From Oscillibacter valericigenes (GTDB lineage: Bacteria; Bacillota; Clostridia; Oscillospirales; Oscillospiraceae): a DNA stretch of 37,570 nt. A model generated the notes under the pieces. It did not search any database and was not told the DNA's origin. It saw only the letters and a list, made by a program, of their open reading frames with translations. Position numbers and translations under genes: made by a program. The stretch covers positions 1-37,570 of the forward strand of contig NZ_JAFBIQ010000021.1 in the NCBI RefSeq assembly GCF_021531315.1, written 5' to 3'. Below, one piece after another: positions 1 to 6,838 of the stretch (positions are counted from its first letter, which is position 1; every line of letters begins with the position of its first letter).

Positions 1-715
1 AAAAGCGCTTGGAAACGGTGTCGATGACGACGATGTTGTCGGGAGCCTCCTCAGCAAAGGAGCCGAAGGACTGCAGCGGCTCGCCGCCGTAGACGAACTC
101 GCGGTAGGCTTCGTCGCCGATGAGGAAGAGGTCGTGCTTCTTGGCGAGGTCAACGAGCATCTTCATCTCGTCGTCCGTCAGCACCACGCCGGTGGGATTG
201 CCGGGGTTCGTGACCATGATGGCGCGGGTGTGGGCATTGATGAGCGGCTCGATCTTCGCGCGCTCGGCGTAGTGATAGCCCTCCTCGGGGCAGGTCGGGA
301 TGGGGGTGATGGACGCGCCGCAGGTGCGCACCATCGTGTTGTAGTTGGGGTAGAACGGCTCGGGGATCAAAATCTCGTCGCCGTCGTCGAGGATGCACTG
401 GAGGGTGATGGCAAGCGCCTCGCTGCCGCCGGTGGTGATATAAATTTCACTCGTGTCGAAGTGCATGTCGAGCTTATCGTAGTAGCCCTGGATAGCGTCG
501 ATCAGCTCGGGGATGCCGGGGGAGGGTGCGTAGGCGAGCACCGGCTGCTCAAACTTGCGGATGGCCTCAAAAAAGGCAGGGGGCGTCTGCACGTCGGGCT
601 GGCCGATGTTCAGGTGATAGACGTTGATGCCGCGCGCCTTGGCCGCCACCGCGTAGGGGTGGAACTTGCGCATTGGGGACTGGCCGCATTTTTCGACCTT
701 GCTGGAAAACTTCAT
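1..715 (-). CDS. Pyridoxal-phosphate class I/II aminotransferase (aspartate aminotransferase-like), partial
   Basis: The reading frame starts at an ATG preceded by a strong AAGGAGGA site and runs off the left edge, so only the N-terminal ~238 residues are present. The protein reads as a fold-type I aminotransferase. It has an N-terminal HxNIGQPDVQTPP segment, a TTGGSEAL cofactor-phosphate loop, NPGNPTG (substrate/PLP pocket), a DEAYREF segment whose Asp contacts the pyridine nitrogen, and VSKRF at the truncated end, whose Lys would form the Schiff base. Such enzymes transfer amino groups between amino acids and 2-oxo acids in the cytosol. The exact substrate (aspartate, aromatic or branched-chain) cannot be read from this fragment. 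It lies downstream of and codirectional with the DUF523 gene, but has its own promoter at 790-818. Confidence 0.9.
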   Translation of the reverse strand, partial: MKFSSKVEKCGQSPMRKFHPYAVAAKARGINVYHLNIGQPDVQTPPAFFEAIRKFEQPVLAYAPSPGIPELIDAIQGYYDKLDMHFDTSEIYITTGGSEALAITLQCILDDGDEILIPEPFYPNYNTMVRTCGASITPIPTCPEEGYHYAERAKIEPLINAHTRAIMVTNPGNPTGVVLTDDEMKMLVDLAKKHDLFLIGDEAYREFVYGGEPLQSFGSFAEEAPDNIVVIDTVSKRF

Positions 716-789
716 AAAGGGTTCCTCCTTATGTCATATTTTCACATAGGCCTCCGCAATCTGCAAAGAGCCGTTCACAACAACATAAA

Positions 790-818
790 ATTATACCGTA
801 GAGCCGATAAAAAAACAA
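790..818 (-). promoter_or_regulatory. Sigma-A-type promoter for the aminotransferase gene
   Basis: On the minus strand the -35 is TTGTTT (813-818) and the -10 is TATAAT (790-795), with a 17-nt spacer. It lies about 75 nt upstream of the aminotransferase start codon, in the gap between the DUF523 gene and the aminotransferase. The -10 is perfect and the -35 moderate. Confidence 0.6.
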
Positions 819-850
819 GTCGTTCATGCGCCGAAAGCACATGGAAAAAC

Positions 851-1312
851 TTAGGTAGAATGACCGAAATGACATAAAATATCCGCTAAATCGCGACTGC
901 CTTCGCTATAAACCGCAATGCTCTCCGCTTTTAGCAGCTCTGCCGTCACACCGTCGCCCGCCGTGAGCGCGCCGGTAAAGCTGCCGTCGTAAATTTCGCC
1001 GCTGCCGCAGCTCGGGCTGCGCTCCTTGAGCACGGCGGCGGCGATTCCCTCGCGCCGCGCGAGCTCCAGCGCCTTTTCCGCGCCGCGGAGGTATTCCGCC
1101 GTCACGTCGCGCCCGTCCCGCATCACCACGCGCTCACCGCGCCGCTCGCTCGGCGTGCGCGGCGTGGGCAGTCCGCCGAGCACCTCGGGGCAGACGGGGA
1201 TCAGCTCAAATCGTTCCGCGAGGGCGCATACAGCCTCGTTTTTCTTTGCTTTGCCGTCGTAGCGGCAGGGCGTGCCGAGCAGGCACGCGCTTACAAGAAG
1301 CTTCGGCTTCAT
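851..1312 (-). CDS. DUF523 family protein
   Basis: This is a 153-residue protein of the DUF523 (YbbK-like) family. It begins with the family hallmark SACLLGTPCRYDG, with Cys at residues 9 and 16, and continues with a PVCPEVLGGLPTPR block and a central SPSCGSGEIYDG motif. The conserved cysteines suggest metal or Fe-S binding, but no reaction is established for the family. The start codon overlaps the stop of the NUDIX gene by 4 bases (ATGA), so the two are translationally coupled, with NUDIX first. The length is normal for a stand-alone DUF523 protein. Confidence 0.88.
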   Translation of the reverse strand: MKPKLLVSACLLGTPCRYDGKAKKNEAVCALAERFELIPVCPEVLGGLPTPRTPSERRGERVVMRDGRDVTAEYLRGAEKALELARREGIAAAVLKERSPSCGSGEIYDGSFTGALTAGDGVTAELLKAESIAVYSEGSRDLADILCHFGHST

Positions 1313-1806
1313 CTTCCGACCTCCAATCTCTTCCCGTTGAGCTGCGCGAGCACGAGCGTGTCGCCCTCGTATTTGAGCTTGAGCGAGAAAAACGGTTCGT
1401 CGGTGTCGAGCAGGCGCAGAAAAATTTTGTCGCCCTCCCAGAGCTTGAGCTTCAATAGCTCACTCTTTTTGATCCACGCAAGCTCGCCCTCGTCGCACTC
1501 GCGCGGCGTGCCTGTCCAGCCGTCGGCGGTGAAAAGGTGCATATACTCCGTCTCGTAGATGTCGGAAATAAAGGTCACGATGCCGCGGCAGCGCCAGCTT
1601 GTGAGCGTCAGGCCCGTTTCCTCCAGCGTTTCGCGCAGCGCACAGTCCTCGGGGGCCTCGCCCTCCTCAAACTTGCCGCCCACGCCGATCCATTTGTCGT
1701 GGTTGAGGTCGTTTTCTTTCTTCGTGCGGTGGAGCATCAGATATTCCTCGCCGCGCTCGATGTAGATGAGGGTGGAGTTGATGGCGCGGAAACAGTTCTT
1801 TCCCAT
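1309..1806 (-). CDS. NUDIX hydrolase, 8-oxo-dGTP diphosphatase-like
   Basis: This is a 165-residue cytosolic NUDIX hydrolase. The NUDIX box is complete at about residues 44-66: GKFEEGE, then seven residues, then RETLEETGL, giving the Mg-binding REx2EE core. Proteins of this type hydrolyse nucleoside diphosphate-X compounds. The N-terminal order (an ST-LIYIER strand, then LMLHR) resembles MutT-like 8-oxo-dGTP diphosphatases of Firmicutes, but substrate assignment is inference. The start at 1806 was chosen over upstream starts because GCAAGGAGG lies 6 nt before it and the family N-terminus begins there; the upstream extension looks non-coding. It is the first gene of a two-gene operon with the DUF523 gene. 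Confidence 0.88.
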   Translation of the reverse strand: MGKNCFRAINSTLIYIERGEEYLMLHRTKKENDLNHDKWIGVGGKFEEGEAPEDCALRETLEETGLTLTSWRCRGIVTFISDIYETEYMHLFTADGWTGTPRECDEGELAWIKKSELLKLKLWEGDKIFLRLLDTDEPFFSLKLKYEGDTLVLAQLNGKRLEVGR

Positions 1807-1835
1807 GGTTTGCCTCCTTGCGGTCACTTTCCTCC

Positions 1836-1864
1836 AGTATAAAAGCACAGCGGGAAAAAAGCAA
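1836..1864 (-). promoter_or_regulatory. Promoter for NUDIX-DUF523 operon
   Basis: On the minus strand the -35 is TTGCTT (1859-1864) and the -10 is TATACT (1836-1841), with a 17-nt spacer. It lies 30 nt upstream of the NUDIX start codon, in the divergent region shared with yqfC. Confidence 0.6.
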
Positions 1865-1878
1865 GCGCAAGCGGACAG

Positions 1879-1907
1879 GCAAGTTTTCGCGCCATCGCTC
1901 ATACGCT
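1879..1907 (+). promoter_or_regulatory. Possible sigma-E-like (mother-cell) promoter for yqfC-yqfD
   Basis: GCAAGTT (1879-1885), a 14-nt spacer and CATACGCT (1900-1907) resemble the Bacillus sigma-E consensus KMATATT-N14/15-CATACAHT. Five of seven -35 bases and seven of eight -10 bases match. It is placed 31 nt upstream of the yqfC start codon. The yqfC and yqfD genes are sigma-E-dependent in B. subtilis, which fits, but the -35 is imperfect. Confidence 0.4.
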
Positions 1908-1937
1908 CAGAGCGGACAAACGAAGGGGGGACGCGCG

Positions 1938-2216
1938 ATGGAAGAGAGGGGAAGGGAATACCTCGCCCGCATGGCGGAGCTGTTCGACCTGCCTGCCGAC
2001 GCGGCGGCGGGCTTGAGCCACATGGAGCTGCTCGGCGACCGCCAGCTCCTTTTGGAGGGGCACGAGGGTCTGCTTGCCTACGGTACGGAGCTGATCGAAC
2101 TGAGCGTGGGCGGGGCGGTCGTGCGCGTGATCGGCGCGGGGCTGACGCTCAAGGGCATGACTGAGCGCGAGGTCCGCATCGGCGGGCGCATCGACGGCAT
2201 CGAATTTCTGCGGTAG
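1938..2216 (+). CDS. yqfC: Sporulation protein YqfC
   Basis: This is a 92-residue protein of the YqfC/YabP family, small beta-rich proteins made in the mother cell during sporulation. The sequence LSHMELLGDRQLLLEGHEGLLAYGTELIELSVGGAVVRVIGAGLTLKGM carries the family pattern of an 'ELxGN/D' strand, 'G-LxYTxxxIxL' and 'I-GxxLxLKxM' (given here in shortened family form with its central part about residues 28-78). The start at 1938 has a GAAGGGGGG site 8 nt upstream. The gene sits directly before yqfD, as in Bacillus. The biochemical role is unknown; a link to spore coat or engulfment is inferred from family members. Confidence 0.88.
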   Translation: MEERGREYLARMAELFDLPADAAAGLSHMELLGDRQLLLEGHEGLLAYGTELIELSVGGAVVRVIGAGLTLKGMTEREVRIGGRIDGIEFLR

Positions 2217-2232
2217 CGGGGAGGGAAAGAAA

Positions 2233-3429
2233 ATGAACCGTGCTGTGGAGCTGCTGCGCGGGAGCGTGCGCGTGCGTGTGGAGAGTGACTTTCCCGAGCG
2301 GGTGCTGAATCTCTGCGGTGCGCACGGCGTCGCCTTTTCCGACCTTCGCTGGGAGAGCGCGAGCGCGCTCTCCTTCACCGTCCGCGCCGCCGAGCGAAAA
2401 AAGCTTGAGCGGCTGCTCACCCCGCTCGGTGCCTCGCTGCGCGTCGAGCGCGCGGCGGGCGCACCCTTTTTTCTGCGCCGCCTGCGCCGCCGCTACGCCC
2501 TGCTCGCGGGCCTTGCGGCGCTCGCGGCGCTGCTGTTTCTCAATTCCTTCTTCATTTGGGACTTTTCCGTCAGCGGCAGCGAGACCGTGCCGGCGGAGAA
2601 GATCCTGCGTGTGCTGGAAGAGCAGGGGCTGCGCCGCGGCAGCTTTGCCTATTCCTTCCGCCCGCAGGATGTCTGCAACCGCGCCCTGCCCAAGCTGCCC
2701 GAGCTTGCGTGGCTGACCGTCAATGTCCGCGGCTGCCGCGCCTATGTCAGCGTACGCGACCGCGTGCCGAAGCCGGTGCTTGCCGACGAGCACACGCCCA
2801 CGAATGTCGTCGCGCGGCGCGACGCCCTCGTCACCGAGGTCCGCGCCTACGACGGCAAGGCGGTGGTGCGCCGCGGCTCGACCGTCACGGCGGGCCAGCT
2901 CCTGATCTCCGGCGCGGTGCAGACCGAAGGCGTCGAGCGGCCGAACATCGCCAGCCGCCTGCTCGCCGGCCGCGGCGAGGTGTGGGGGAGGACATGGTAC
3001 GAGCTTTCCGTGAAAATTCCTCTGCAATATGAGGAAAAATGCAGCTATGGCGCCGAAAAGCACGGCTACGCCCTGATCATCGGTGAAAATCGGGTAAAAT
3101 TTGGCAGAAAAGAGAGTAGCAATTTGGGCGGCGGTTGTGATAAAATAATATGTCAGACAAGGCTGACCCTGCCGGGCGGCATGGTGCTCCCGCTCGTCTG
3201 GGAGAAAACGACGCTGCGCCCCTATGAAACGCGCACCGTCACCCGCTCGCGCGAGGAGGCGGAGCAGCTGGGCGCGCGGCTCCTCACCGCCTGCCTTCTC
3301 ACGCGCATCGACGGCAGCGTGACCGCCACGCGCGTCGCCTCGGCGGTGCAGGGCGGGGAGCTGCTCGTCACGCTCTCGGCGGAGTGCCGCGAGCAGATTG
3401 GCAGGGTCGTGCCTATGACGGCGAACTGA
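2233..3429 (+). CDS. yqfD: Sporulation protein YqfD
   Basis: This is a 398-residue membrane protein of the YqfD family, made in the mother cell during sporulation and conserved in spore-forming Firmicutes. The first ~85 residues form a soluble region ending in basic RRLRRR. A single hydrophobic segment follows at about residues 91-110, and the remainder is a large extracytoplasmic beta-rich domain with the family pattern WDFSVSGSETVPAEKILRVLEEQG. It begins 16 nt after yqfC with a GGGGAGGGAAAG site. Length and topology match the family (~390-400 residues). Its molecular function is not established. The gene ends in TGA and is followed at once by a GC hairpin (3439-3457). Confidence 0.9.
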   Translation: MNRAVELLRGSVRVRVESDFPERVLNLCGAHGVAFSDLRWESASALSFTVRAAERKKLERLLTPLGASLRVERAAGAPFFLRRLRRRYALLAGLAALAALLFLNSFFIWDFSVSGSETVPAEKILRVLEEQGLRRGSFAYSFRPQDVCNRALPKLPELAWLTVNVRGCRAYVSVRDRVPKPVLADEHTPTNVVARRDALVTEVRAYDGKAVVRRGSTVTAGQLLISGAVQTEGVERPNIASRLLAGRGEVWGRTWYELSVKIPLQYEEKCSYGAEKHGYALIIGENRVKFGRKESSNLGGGCDKIICQTRLTLPGGMVLPLVWEKTTLRPYETRTVTRSREEAEQLGARLLTACLLTRIDGSVTATRVASAVQGGELLVTLSAECREQIGRVVPMTAN

Positions 3430-3438
3430 ACACATTTT

Positions 3439-3457
3439 CCCGCGGCGCCGCCGCGGG
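3439..3457. other. Perfect GC hairpin between yqfD and phoH
   Basis: CCCGCGGC and GCCGCGGG form an 8-bp perfect stem with a GCC loop, ending 5 nt before the phoH ribosome-binding site. No T-run follows, so it is not an intrinsic terminator. It could stabilise the upstream mRNA end or tune phoH translation. Confidence 0.5.
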
Positions 3458-3481
3458 TGCAGAGAAAGGACAAGCTCTTTT

Positions 3482-4450
3482 ATGGAACAGCGCATCAGCA
3501 TCGAGCGCCTTGAACAGGCGATCAACCTCTTCGGCTCGTTTGACGAGAATATCCGCCTCATCGAGGCGGAGTTTCATGTCACCGTCGCCAACCGCGAGGG
3601 CGAGCTGCGCGTCAACGGCGAGCCGGAGGATACCATGCTTGCCTGCAAGGCGCTCTCCGCGCTCCTCACGCTGAGCAACCGCGGCGAGCCGATCAACGCG
3701 CAGAATGTCCGCTATGTCATCGGCCTCGCCCGTACGGGGCAGGAGGATAAGATCGGCGAGCTGACGCAGGATGTCATCTGCATCAGCGCCAAGGGCCGCC
3801 CCATCAAGCCCAAGACCATCGGCCAGAAGGAGTATGTGGACTCCATCTTCCAAAACGCCGTCACCATCGGCGTCGGCCCTGCCGGCACGGGCAAGACCTA
3901 TCTTGCCGTCGCCGCGGCGGTCGCGGCGTTCCGCGAGCGCAAGATCAACCGCATCATTTTGACCCGCCCCGCGGTCGAGGCGGGCGAGCGGCTGGGCTTT
4001 CTGCCGGGCGACCTGCAAAGCAAGGTCGATCCCTACCTCCGCCCGCTCTACGACGCGCTCTTTGATATGCTCGGCGCGGAGACCTATCAGAAGTACCTTG
4101 AGCGCGGCAACATCGAGGTCGCACCGCTGGCCTATATGCGCGGCCGCACGCTTGACGACAGCTTCATCATCCTCGACGAGGCGCAGAACACCTCCTGCGA
4201 GCAGATGAAAATGTTCCTCACGCGCATGGGCTTCGGCTCGAAAATGGTCATCACCGGCGACGCCACGCAGATCGACCTGCCCGTGGACAAGCTGAGCGGA
4301 CTCAAGCAGGCGGTGCGGGTGCTCAAAAATGTCGAGGGCATCGGCATCTGCGAGCTGACCGATCAGGATGTCGTGCGCCATGTCATGGTCCAGCGCATCA
4401 TCAAGGCCTACGCGGACTATGAGGACGCGCGAAACAGCAAGAGAAAATAA
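3482..4450 (+). CDS. phoH: PhoH family ATPase (PhoH-like)
   Basis: This is a 322-residue cytosolic PhoH-type ATPase. The N-terminal ~110 residues are the KH-like extension typical of the PhoL/YqfE form. The Walker A GPAGTGKT lies at residues 132-139 and Walker B FIILDEAQN about 90 residues later, followed by sensor-type ITGDATQIDLP. The family is associated with RNA metabolism and commonly sits beside ybeY, as here (22 nt upstream), which supports a role in RNA quality control or ribosome maturation; the precise reaction is inferred. The start at 3482 is preceded by AGAAAGGA. In Bacillus a 7TM-HD protein gene (yqfF) separates phoH and ybeY; it is absent here. Confidence 0.93.
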   Translation: MEQRISIERLEQAINLFGSFDENIRLIEAEFHVTVANREGELRVNGEPEDTMLACKALSALLTLSNRGEPINAQNVRYVIGLARTGQEDKIGELTQDVICISAKGRPIKPKTIGQKEYVDSIFQNAVTIGVGPAGTGKTYLAVAAAVAAFRERKINRIILTRPAVEAGERLGFLPGDLQSKVDPYLRPLYDALFDMLGAETYQKYLERGNIEVAPLAYMRGRTLDDSFIILDEAQNTSCEQMKMFLTRMGFGSKMVITGDATQIDLPVDKLSGLKQAVRVLKNVEGIGICELTDQDVVRHVMVQRIIKAYADYEDARNSKRK

Positions 4451-4472
4451 AGAGACAAGAGGTTGACATAAA

Positions 4473-4967
4473 ATGAAACACGAACATCTCATCACCATTG
4501 AAAGCGACATCGACGCGCTTCAGGACGAGGAGCTTTTTGCCATGCTGCGCGAGACCATCTCCGCCGCGCTCGACGCCGAGGGCGTTGACCTCCCCTGCGA
4601 GGTCAATGTGCTGCTCACCGACGACGAGGGTATTCAGGAGGTCAACGAGCAGATGCGCGGCGTGAACGCGCCGACCGATGTGCTCAGCTTCCCCATGCTT
4701 GAGCTCGCCCCCGGCGAGCATCCGACTGCGGAGGACGAGGACCCCGGCAGCGACACTGTGCCGCTCGGCGATATGTGCATCTCGATCGAGCGCGCGCAGG
4801 CGCAGGCGCAGGAATTCGGACACTGCTTCGCCCGCGAGATCAACTACCTCGCCGTCCACTCCGTGCTGCATCTGCTCGGCTACGATCACATGGACGAAGG
4901 CCCCATGAAGGCGCAGATGCGCGAGCATGAGGAGACTGTGATGAAACGCCTCGACCTTGAGAGATAA
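4473..4967 (+). CDS. ybeY: Endoribonuclease YbeY (rRNA maturation factor)
   Basis: This is a 164-residue metal-dependent endoribonuclease that acts in 16S rRNA 3' end maturation and ribosome quality control. The zinc-binding HxxxHxxxxxH signature is complete: H129, H133 and H139 in HSVLHLLGYDH. Upstream conserved blocks are also present: VNEQMRGVNAPTDVLSFPM (the family's N-x-x-x-R-x-x-D-x-P-T-D-V-L-S-F-P) and LGDMCISIERA. The insertion of about 15 acidic residues around PTAEDEDPGSDT is common in Clostridia. It follows phoH by 22 nt and is probably cotranscribed with it and era. Confidence 0.95.
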   Translation: MKHEHLITIESDIDALQDEELFAMLRETISAALDAEGVDLPCEVNVLLTDDEGIQEVNEQMRGVNAPTDVLSFPMLELAPGEHPTAEDEDPGSDTVPLGDMCISIERAQAQAQEFGHCFAREINYLAVHSVLHLLGYDHMDEGPMKAQMREHEETVMKRLDLER

Positions 4968-5024
4968 AAACATAGTACCACTATTAAATTGTTCAACACC
5001 AAAGAAAGTTGAGGATCACCTGCT

Positions 5025-5921
5025 ATGCAAAAGACAAAAACCGCGATGATCACCCTCTGCGGACGCCCGAATGTCGGCAAATCCAGCCTGACCAACGCGC
5101 TTGTGGGCGAGAAGATCGCCATCGTCTCCAATAAACCGCAGACTACGCGCAACCGCATCTGCGGCGTCGTGACCGAGGGCGACACACAGCTCGTCCTGCT
5201 CGATACGCCGGGCTTCCATAAGCCGCGCAGCCGTCTGGGCGACTACATGGTCAAGGTCGCGCGCGACTCCATCGCGGATGTCGACCTCGTCGCGCTGCTC
5301 GTCGAGCCGGTGCCGCATGTCGGCATCCCCGAGCAGGAGCTGATCAAGAAGCTGCGGCAGGCGCACCTGCCCGCCGTTTTGTGCATCAACAAGATCGACA
5401 CCATTGCGAAAAAGGACGATCTGCTTGCGGTCATTGCCGCTTACAGCGAGGCCTACCCCTTCGACGCCATCTTTCCCATCTCCGCGCGCACGCGCGACGG
5501 GCTCGACGAGCTGCTGAATGAGTTCAAGAAGTACGCCGTCGAAGGCCCGCAGCTCTTCCCTGACGGCATGACCACCGACCAGCCCGACCGGCAGGTCGTG
5601 GGCGAGATCGTGCGCGAGAAGCTGCTGCGCAACCTTGATAAGGAGATCCCCCACGGCACCGCCGTGGAGATCACGCGCTTCATCGAGCGCGACGACGAGG
5701 TCATCGAGGTGGACGCGACCATCTACTGCGAAAAGGCGGGCCACAAGGGCATCATCATCGGCAAAAACGGCGCGATGCTTAAAAAGATCTCCACCGAGGC
5801 GCGGCAGGACATCGAGCGCTTCATGGGTACGAAGGTCTACCTCCAGACCTGGGTGAAGGTCAAGGAAAACTGGCGCGACAACATGAATTATATCCGCTCG
5901 TTCGGCTACAACGACCAATAA
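5025..5921 (+). CDS. era: GTPase Era
   Basis: This is a 298-residue GTPase that binds the 3' end of 16S rRNA during 30S assembly. The GTPase motifs are all present: G1 GRPNVGKS (13-20), G2 region KPQTTRNRI, G3 DTPGFH, G4 NKID, and a G5-like ISAR. The C-terminal type II KH domain contains GIIIGKNGAMLKKI. The start uses GTTGAGG 11 nt upstream. In B. subtilis dgkA and cdd lie between ybeY and era; here only 57 nt separate them and neither gene is present. Confidence 0.96.
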   Translation: MQKTKTAMITLCGRPNVGKSSLTNALVGEKIAIVSNKPQTTRNRICGVVTEGDTQLVLLDTPGFHKPRSRLGDYMVKVARDSIADVDLVALLVEPVPHVGIPEQELIKKLRQAHLPAVLCINKIDTIAKKDDLLAVIAAYSEAYPFDAIFPISARTRDGLDELLNEFKKYAVEGPQLFPDGMTTDQPDRQVVGEIVREKLLRNLDKEIPHGTAVEITRFIERDDEVIEVDATIYCEKAGHKGIIIGKNGAMLKKISTEARQDIERFMGTKVYLQTWVKVKENWRDNMNYIRSFGYNDQ

Positions 5922-5980
5922 AAAATTTCCAGCCATATTCCCTTTTCTTTTTCTCATGCTAAGCCCAAGAGGTGAAGCGC

Positions 5981-6085
5981 ATGGACAACGGCTACTACGA
6001 GCTTTTTCTGCAAACCGGCAGCCCGACCTTTTATCTGCTGGCCAAGCAGACCGAGGAGTGTGAACAGCTGAGCGATGCCCGATAA
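5981..6085 (+). CDS. yqzL: YqzL-like small protein
   Basis: This is a 34-codon gene starting at ATG 5981 behind an AGAGGTGAAG site and ending in TAA inside the recO start region (11-nt overlap with recO). The peptide begins MDNGYYELFLQTGSPTFYLL. The 'W/Y-xLFxxTGSxxxYLLxK' pattern is that of the YqzL family, which lies between era and recO in Bacillus and many Clostridia. The function is unknown. The overlap suggests translational coupling to recO. The match in pattern, size and position is good despite the short length. Confidence 0.78.
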   Translation: MDNGYYELFLQTGSPTFYLLAKQTEECEQLSDAR

Positions 6086-6824
6086 GCTTGTTACCCGCGG
6101 CCTCGTGCTCCGCGCGACGGAGACAAAGGAGGCCGACTACATCTTAACCGTCCTCACGGCGGAGCACGGCAGGCTCTCCGTCATCGCGCGCGGCGCGCGG
6201 CGGCGCTCGAGCCGGCTTGCCGCCGCCTGCCAGCACCTTGCCTTTTCCGAGCTGGTACTCTACCGCCGCGGGAACTGGTACTACCTCGACGAGGCGTCCA
6301 CGCTGACGCTCTTCGACGGTCTGCGCGCCGACCTCGAGAAGCTCTCGCTCGCGTCGTATTTCGCCGAAATGACCGAGGCGGTCACGAGCGAGGACCTGCC
6401 CGCGGACGAGGTCTTGTCGCTGCTGCTCAATTCGCTCTACGCGCTCGACGCGCTCGACCGCCCGAACGAGCTGGTGCGCGCTGCCTTCGAGCTCAAGCTG
6501 CTCTCGCTCTCGGGCTACGAGCCGCTGCTCGCTGACTGCGCCGTGTGCGGGGAGGAGTCTCCCGCCGAGCCGCTCTTCGACGCGATGCAGGGCGTGGTGC
6601 TGTGCAGAAAATGCGCGGGGCCGACCGGCGGCGTTCCGCTCGACGCGGGCGCGCTTGCCGCCATGCGCCACATCGTTGGCGCGCCGTCCAAGCGATTGCT
6701 GTCATTCACGCTCGAGCCTGCCTCGCTCGCGCGCCTGAGCGCGGCCTGCGAGACCTTTGCCGCCGCGCAGCTCGACCGACGCTTCAAAACGCTCGATTTC
6801 TACAAATCCATCAAGCTGACATAA
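6075..6824 (+). CDS. recO: DNA repair protein RecO
   Basis: This is a 249-residue recombination mediator that helps RecR load RecA on SSB-coated single-stranded DNA and anneals complementary strands. The N-terminal OB fold (about residues 1-80) has the typical TRGLVLRATETKEADYILTVLT start and a VIARGARR motif. The helical C-terminal part carries a zinc site, C155-x2-C158 and C177-x2-C180. Length is normal (~250). It overlaps the small yqzL-like gene and is followed 14 nt later by mutS2, so era-yqzL-recO-mutS2 is probably one transcription unit. Confidence 0.95.
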   Translation: MPDKLVTRGLVLRATETKEADYILTVLTAEHGRLSVIARGARRRSSRLAAACQHLAFSELVLYRRGNWYYLDEASTLTLFDGLRADLEKLSLASYFAEMTEAVTSEDLPADEVLSLLLNSLYALDALDRPNELVRAAFELKLLSLSGYEPLLADCAVCGEESPAEPLFDAMQGVVLCRKCAGPTGGVPLDAGALAAMRHIVGAPSKRLLSFTLEPASLARLSAACETFAAAQLDRRFKTLDFYKSIKLT

Positions 6825-6838
6825 AATAGGAACACATC

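Noticed and set aside
3427-3480. Possible selenocysteine read-through at the yqfD TGA, because a strong hairpin begins 9 nt downstream as in a SECIS element
   Set aside because: YqfD already has its normal length and C-terminus. Read-through adds only about 25 unconserved residues before the next stop inside phoH, and the hairpin is a simple GC palindrome.
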